Part shown: positions 57,901 to 64,000 of the stretch, piece after piece | Layout of the letters: each line of letters starts with the position of its first letter | Numbering within the stretch: position 1 is the first letter of the stretch | Origin: Rhynochetos jubatus | Taxonomy: Eukaryota > Chordata > Aves > Eurypygiformes > Rhynochetidae | DNA length: 64,000 nucleotides | Reading direction: 5' to 3' | Assembly (NCBI GenBank): GCA_027574665.1 | Contig: CM050653.1 | Location: forward strand, 13,786,664 to 13,850,663 | Position numbers and translations under genes: made by a program | Notes under the pieces: generated by a model | The model's input: the letters and a program-made list of their open reading frames with translations, nothing else | Told to the model about the DNA's origin: nothing | Database searches by the model: none

Positions 57901-60888
57901 TTTATTTATGACACAGTGTAAAGCTAGCTAAATAAAATGTCATGAGAAATGTGTTAAGTCTGGCAAAAAAAAGTAACTACTTTGCATTTGCTTAATGAAA
58001 AAGGAGTGTATGAGGAAAAACATTATTAGTTTGCAATACTGAAATGCAACTTCGAAATAAGAGAATACAGTGTACCATGAACTTCTGTAGTTTTGGAAAC
58101 TAAGGGGTGAAGATCTGAATGTTATTAATCAGTCAGAATTCTTCTTAGGATTTGTCCCATTCCATATAGATTTTAAAACTTGACAAGAGAATAATTTTAA
58201 CTCAGAGAAAAAGAGGAAAAATACTAACCATTATGATAAATTTCACGTAGTTTTAAAAGGTTTTTTGGATATCCCTTAGCAATTTTTTGAAGTTCCTTAA
58301 AGATGCCATCAATTTTTCTGCAGCTGGAACTTGTAGCTAACTTTACAACAACATGGGGTAAAATGTATCACTATTGATACTGACTACCTTCAAGCTGAAA
58401 GAGTGTGTATTAAAATTCTGGTCACTTTAATAGGTCTCAGACTCATCTTGCAGTATCAAAATTAGCACATTTATTTATTGATTGGCTGATTCTTCCATCC
58501 AGAGTGAAGTTCTTTGCATATTTTGTGGGCTAGGCTGTAGCGTAGGTCATCCACTAATAAATGGCAGATTCCTTAGACCTGAAACTAGAAAAACTCCTTT
58601 GTGAGACTCTTAGTGTCTACTGAAAGAAACTTGTTAGGAAACATTCTCTCTGAAATAGTTTGTTCACTGTTGACATTATTAGTCATAACAGTATTACTGA
58701 GGAATTGATGGATATGTGTTTCATTGTCTTCAGTTTTATTATTGCTAACCAGTTTTGTATTCCTATAGTTGTGTTAGGCAGTATAGGCAGTTGGATGACT
58801 AATAGCTGCAGCACTTTGAAAAAACCTGCACATGCAAAACTCAGCAGAGATTCTTTTATAACAGATGACATTGTGAAAGCTGGGTCCATTTCCTCAGCAA
58901 AGTTAAGAGGACCAAATATTCTGAGTAACTTTTTCAAAATGTCAAGCAATACAAATTTTTCATAACAAATATAAAACCCATAGCTCTGTTTGATGGTACT
59001 TGCAAATTTGGTCTACTGACCCCATTATATTAGAATCTAAAATAGTTTGTTTTTCCAATTAGCAGCTGTACAGTTGCCTTAAGAGACTTAGATTTTTCAT
59101 TTGGTAAACATTAACACAGTGCCAGGGGCTTCTGTGAAGACTGAAGAGGACAAGCAGAACAGGCAGATCACCATTAATCTCCTAGGTCACTTACAGTTAA
59201 TTCTGTATTTTCACTGAACTTTGCTGGAGCATGGGAAATTATTTTGAAGCTTGTATTCAGCAAGTGAACGGACTGTATGCTACATGGGAGTTTATAAAAG
59301 CAATCACATCCAATTCTTATGAGAAAGCAATTAAATTGTTTGACTTCCAAATAATTTAGCTGTGAATTTCCTTGCTACAAGGTAAAACTGAAGACTGGGA
59401 TTTGGAGGATTCAATTTCTTTATTTCTAGAGTTGGATTTATAGCCTGAGACACCCAGGTTTAAGATTTCTTCTGAGTTAAGAAAAGCATCATTGGGAAAA
59501 AATGGCTTCTCTGTCTCAGATGAATAGTCTAAATACAGGTTAGTATCTATTATTCACATTTAGAACGGGGTCTTGGGTTAGAGCCATTCCCTATCAGTGA
59601 CTGATATTCTGAGAATGTAACATTGAAATTACAATGTTTTCAATAACATTTTCAGTCTCAATAAATCGGTGTTTCCTGATGGATCTTTGAGAAATTACAT
59701 ACAAACTATATTACCACACCTCTTCTTACTCTAGAGCAATTTAGTATGTCTTACAATGTCTCCTTCTCAAAGTTTAACTATTGTAAAGATTTTAGCAGTG
59801 GAAATATGACTGGTGCATGTGGATCTATGCCTCTATAGTGCTATGGATATTTATGAATTATAACTAGTTATACGTTTTTTCATCTTTAAGAAGTATCCTC
59901 AGCTAAAGAAAAACTCTCATTTATCTCAAGGGGCTGACCTAAATGAATCAGAGTGTTACTGCAGAATAACGTATTATTCCATATTAAGATATTTCTGTAG
60001 ATCTCATAACCTCACAATAAACACTAACATTTATTGTCAGTTATGCGACTGGTCAATAACAAGCCAGTGTCATGACTGTACTTTCTTATGGTAAACAGAG
60101 GTTTTGTTCCTTTCATTAAAGCATGGGGTTATGAAACCGGTTGTGAATATTAACACTTTTGGGTATCTAAGACTCTGTTATAGAACTAAGAGAGTGATTC
60201 CTAACTGAGGTAAATTTAAGTTAATTTCTACATGAATTAAAAGTTTATTAGCATAAACTATTCCAGAGTTGTGTATCATACTTTCTTAGCAATTTTTCAG
60301 GATTAAAAATCATATCATCCATCTGTTTCTTCATATGTTAGAAAGCTACACAACCGAGTAATTCTTATGCCACCTTATTCTCATGGCTTTCATTCTGCAT
60401 AGATTTTACTGGCAACTGAGAAATGCTGTAACTTAAAGACATGTACTTATTCTATTTCCTTTAACAAAGGACAACAGTAAACATATTTACTACAAATCAT
60501 GGAGTTAAACCAAACTGGATAACAATAACACACTCCTCTGCAAAGGGTATGGAAGTAAGGCTCTTTGAAACCTGGAAAAACATTGGCAATCAAAAGCTAC
60601 ATGAAAGTAATCTTATTTTTATTACATACAAGGAATTTTTTTCCCAGGAGTGCTGATGCCTGCCAGAAAATAAATAAGAAACTAGGATAAAAGAAAGAAG
60701 AAAAGATTACTTGAGCTAAACGGCTCAGCCAGGTTTTCCGTAGCTACACATACCCATGAGGGGCTGTACGCTCAGCTACTATTGATAGAAGTGGCAGCCA
60801 ATAGACTTTGTTACAACCTACACCGTTATTGTTCATGCAGCTGCAGAGTCTCCATTTTTGCTGCATCATTCCATATTCACATTTCTAG

Positions 60889-60973
60889 TCTTGGCTATAA
60901 CTCTGAAAGCCACCAGCCGCTGCTTCCTAAAGAGCTACAGACTGATGCCTGTACTTCAATGATTAGTCCTGAG
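60889..60973 (+). other. Candidate 85-nt coding exon
   Basis: The acceptor CATATTCACATTTCTAG and the donor GAG|GTAAGA bound 85 nt. Only one frame is open; it reads LGYNSESHQPLLPKELQ, then TDACTSMISPE (phase 2 in, phase 0 out). The other two frames stop inside. The polar, proline-containing reading and both splice sites fit an internal exon of a real protein. I cannot name it, and the neighbouring exons are not in view. Confidence 0.35.
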
Positions 60974-61457
60974 GTAAGATCAGAGGGAGAATGGAAGACA
61001 GAAAATGAATAAACAAAAAAGGATCCTGGTTTAAAATATTAATAAGAATACCTCAGAACACAAAACCATAAATTAAATGGGCACAGGTGTGTTTGTTGTT
61101 GAAAGGGTTTTAAAAATAATAACAATTACAGACTGCTAGTAAGCCACGGAAGCAGGATTTTTGAAGTCTGAACTAACTTTGGAAGAAGATCAGAGACGTC
61201 TTATCTGGGAAGAAAGTTACTGTGGACAAGGTAAAGCGAGACCTGCACTCAGTTTGTTAAACAACCCAAGAAGCTACTGCCATGTGAAACACCTCTCTGC
61301 TGAGCAGGGCTGTTAACTGGTGTAGATAAGTAAACTTAACTACAAGGCTGTTCTCTGCTCTGGGGTGGAGTCGCTTCCTGGGGCTAACAGCAAGTGGGGA
61401 GTTGTAGCATATTTGCAGCTAGAAAGGGCTGAAAAAAGGCTGCTCAGACACAGCAGC

Positions 61458-61832
61458 ATGGCTGTTCCCCCACCTGCGCTGACGCTGACCACACACCTTT
61501 CTAACAGTAACCGCTGCCTCAAGGAGAGAATTGCACAGGCAATTTCATGGTGTGGCTTATCGCCACCACATCCGCACGTTGTCTCACTCCATATGCTGCC
61601 TCACACCATGTGGATGCAAGTCCTCCTTTTCCATAGTCTGCCTCACCTGCTCCCTCTTGGCCATCATTTTATCCAGGCACACATCAGGACCTGCAGTTCA
61701 GATAGATTTATCTCTGAAGGTTATTCATCCCTTAGGGAAGAGACTGACAGCATGAGTCCTTGTGGGGATTACTGGGAAAGAAAGCATGAAAACAGTCAGG
61801 AAGCACTAGGTACCAACCACAATTCAGTGTGA
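61458..61832 (+). other. Unassigned open frame in a GC-richer patch
   Basis: From an ATG with a fair Kozak context (CAGCATGG), 124 codons stay open, starting MAVPPPALTLTTHLSNSN and ending ALGTNHNSV. An in-frame GTG could extend it to 155 codons. It is the longest frame in the window that is not a CR1 shadow. Composition is rich in His, Ser and Pro with no domain I know. The raised GC alone lengthens chance frames, so I lean to non-coding, perhaps a lncRNA exon. Confidence 0.2.
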
Positions 61833-62715
61833 AAATGCATGCTACAGCTTTGTGGTCAGATATGCGTGACAATCCCAGGATGGGGATCCGCGTCAGATGT
61901 TGGGAAGGGTAGGGTTGTGGCAGAGCTGGAGACCAGCTGGGAATCCAGCCAGTAAGGCCCATTAATGCCCTCAGGACAGTGACTTGGTGTTAAAAAGACT
62001 AAACAGGTAACACACTGTCCAGACAGCCAGGTTCTGCAGAGTTGCGGGAAATTGTGCATGTTAGTATTTTTTTGCTTAACATTTCCTGTGGTTCTAGTTG
62101 GAAACTTCATACAGGTTCTATTTTCAAGAAGCTTTTCAGGACTTTTGACTTTTTCAGAACTACAGAAATAATTGCCTTTTTTCCCCTGTAATTCAGTATG
62201 TCTTATCAACTTACAAAAACCTCAGTAATTGGTTCAAGTTCAGTTTTAACTTACTGTCAATTTTGGGTCAGTTCTTATTTTTACCTATGCTATTTTTCTC
62301 ATGTTTAGTTTAAGGATAGCAATAAATGATTGAAGCACCTTTTCTAATTGCAGCTTCATTTCCATCTAAAGTGAAAGACAGACCCTTACTTGGTGATTAC
62401 CAGACAAGCAGTTAAAGAAAAGATAGATGGTTTCTCTGTTTCCTTAAGGCTTTACTAAATAAGATTGATTTCAGTCCTCTATCTTTTTTTTAAAAAGCTA
62501 GTAGACTCTTCTTTAAATTAAAAAGGCCCTACTCCCTTCACATTCACAAAGCAAAGATTGATGCTTCTTCACCTGTTAGATATAAAACATACATTAAAAA
62601 AAGTCCTAACGAACAGGAGATCCCTCCTTATTTTATATAATAAACTAAAAAAAAAAACCAAACCCACTTCTGTTTCTGTTAAAAATTTTATTCAGAACAG
62701 CAGATATTGCAAGAG

Positions 62716-62748
62716 GGTTTTGGTTTGGTTGGTTGGTTGGTTGGGTTG
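62716..62748 (+). repeat. (GGTT)n microsatellite
   Basis: About five GGTT units with flanking TTTTGG and GGGTTG variants. It is short and low complexity. Confidence 0.85.
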
Positions 62749-64000
62749 TGTCATTGCTCAAATGTCCTTAGAACATTTATTTTACCTATCAGGGTATGTT
62801 TTTTAGTGTTTAGAGAAGATATTGGTTCCTAATTACAAGAATACTAACCAGAACATATTAGAAGATTATCAGCAGCAGCATATATCCATACCTGTTTAGA
62901 AAAAGGCATTAAGCTTTATTTCTCCATTTCCTTTGTAGATTTTAATGGAAAGACATTTTAGCACTTAAGAATTCTAGAAAGATGTTCAGAGCATCTGTGC
63001 TTTCTTGAAAAGCGGCCAAAACATCATCAACACATCTCAGTCGCAGTGTCTTTCTTGGCTTCAATCAGAGCACAACATCCTGTCCAGAAGATGTTATGAA
63101 GATATTAGTAAACACTGGACTAAAATCTGTTTACAAGGCTTTAGTGACAGAAGGCAAGGAAGGCCACAAATAAAAAGTCAGCAAGCACTTGTCGTAATGA
63201 TCTAAAATCACAGATAGACAAGCTCTGGTTCATACTCGGGCTTCCTTATTAAGCACAAAGGGCCAGATTATTGTGCCCTGTAACCCGTTGGGCAAAGCAG
63301 TACAGTTAGGATCATCCTTCAGCCGCAGGGAGTGAAAAGCCAAAACCTGCAATCCCACACATCATCCTTCCCAAAAGGAGAGGAGAAGTACGAAAGGGCT
63401 CAGGGAGTGACAGACCCTCATTTGGTTGTATAAGGTCATGCCACCAGGCAATGAAGAAGGGAAGAAAGGTATTTCTGACCTTCTGGATTCTTTTTCTATG
63501 TAGTTCATGGTTATACACACAGTTGACCTATGGCTTGATAAAAAGCATTAAGACTAAAGGAAAGGTGAAGCCATGTGAGGAAGAAAAATGGCAGATGCCT
63601 AAATTATAAACCAATCTACCTAAATTATCCTAAAAGACAGAAAAAATCCTTGATATTTTCCTGCCTGAAGTTCAGCAGAGCACAGAGCAACCAGAGTACA
63701 GTACAGAGGTGTCTGACTGCAGGCAGAACTTTGTCATTACTATCTCTGCCTCCTGCATCACATCTGATCTTCAGATTGTGCAACACCCAACCAATAACAA
63801 AAACCTTTGTCTTCATCTACCTTTACTCTCTTTCTGCTATAGAGAAAATGTTGATAGCTTTTTCTTTTCCTGAGTCCATTTTCCAGGCATAAATTTCTTT
63901 AAGATATAACAGACATATTGACATCTAAATGGGTCATCAGATGAACCTTTGCAAAGCTTCAGACAGACAGAGCAAAACACTGGAAAATATGCATTTGCTG

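Larger units (their letters stand above)
53689..64000. other. Unique AT-rich DNA to window end
   Basis: No transposon is recognised. Listed points are an 18-bp tandem duplication at 54879-54914, an exon-like segment at 60889-60973, a GC-richer patch at 61150-62050 with an unassigned frame, and a GGTT run at 62716-62748. Frames at 58660-58965 overlap on both strands and look like chance. No gene can be assigned. Confidence 0.65.

Noticed and set aside
1..64000. tRNA, rRNA, CRISPR array, integron, prophage or mitochondrial insert
   Set aside because: No cloverleaf box motifs, array periodicity, phage-like gene blocks or mitochondrial gene sequence were seen on either strand.

Overview
This window is vertebrate nuclear DNA, most likely from a bird. 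It is AT-rich, CpG-poor and has no densely packed open frames. The interspersed repeats identify the lineage: copies of the CR1 LINE with the avian 3' end (a tract close to ATTCTGTG repeats, and the line 'TTGGAAGGGACC' or its complement), plus two solo LTRs of types I associate with avian ERVL-like elements. There is no operon structure, tRNA, rRNA or CRISPR array, and no protein-coding gene I can name. Nearly all short open frames read as chance or as shadows of repeats.

Layout. 1-6502 is unique AT-rich DNA with one perfect hairpin. 6503-7168 is a CR1 on the plus strand that has lost most of its reverse transcriptase region. 8431-9387 is a solo LTR with a TATA box, about five ~50-bp internal repeats and a run of 18 G. 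9388-41989 is about 32 kb of almost repeat-free DNA. It holds homopolymer tracts (including 22 G at 24367), several exon-like segments with good splice sites, and two or three segments that look like conserved regulatory DNA, the best at about 31400-31840. 41990-42192 is an old CR1 fragment (minus), 42998-43566 a second solo LTR (plus) and 44511-44586 a CR1 scrap. 50684-51606 and 52824-53688 are two separate CR1 insertions, both minus, with decayed ORF2 remnants. The rest, to 64000, is unique and includes a slightly GC-richer patch at about 61150-62050.

No set of genes here can be shown to work together. The window reads as the inside of a very long intron or a gene desert. The most interesting pattern is splicing-related. 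Several very short segments have strong 3' and 5' splice-site matches at both ends (9, 18, 24, 29, 44 and 85 nt), and three or four sites put an acceptor directly against a donor (AG|GTAAGT), as in recursive splicing; one lies inside an LTR. These were read by eye. A 64-kb sequence contains many chance pseudo-exons, and the reading phases of these candidates do not form one consistent transcript, so each is a hypothesis for junction reads and cross-bird alignment to test. I did not find a clear new system.
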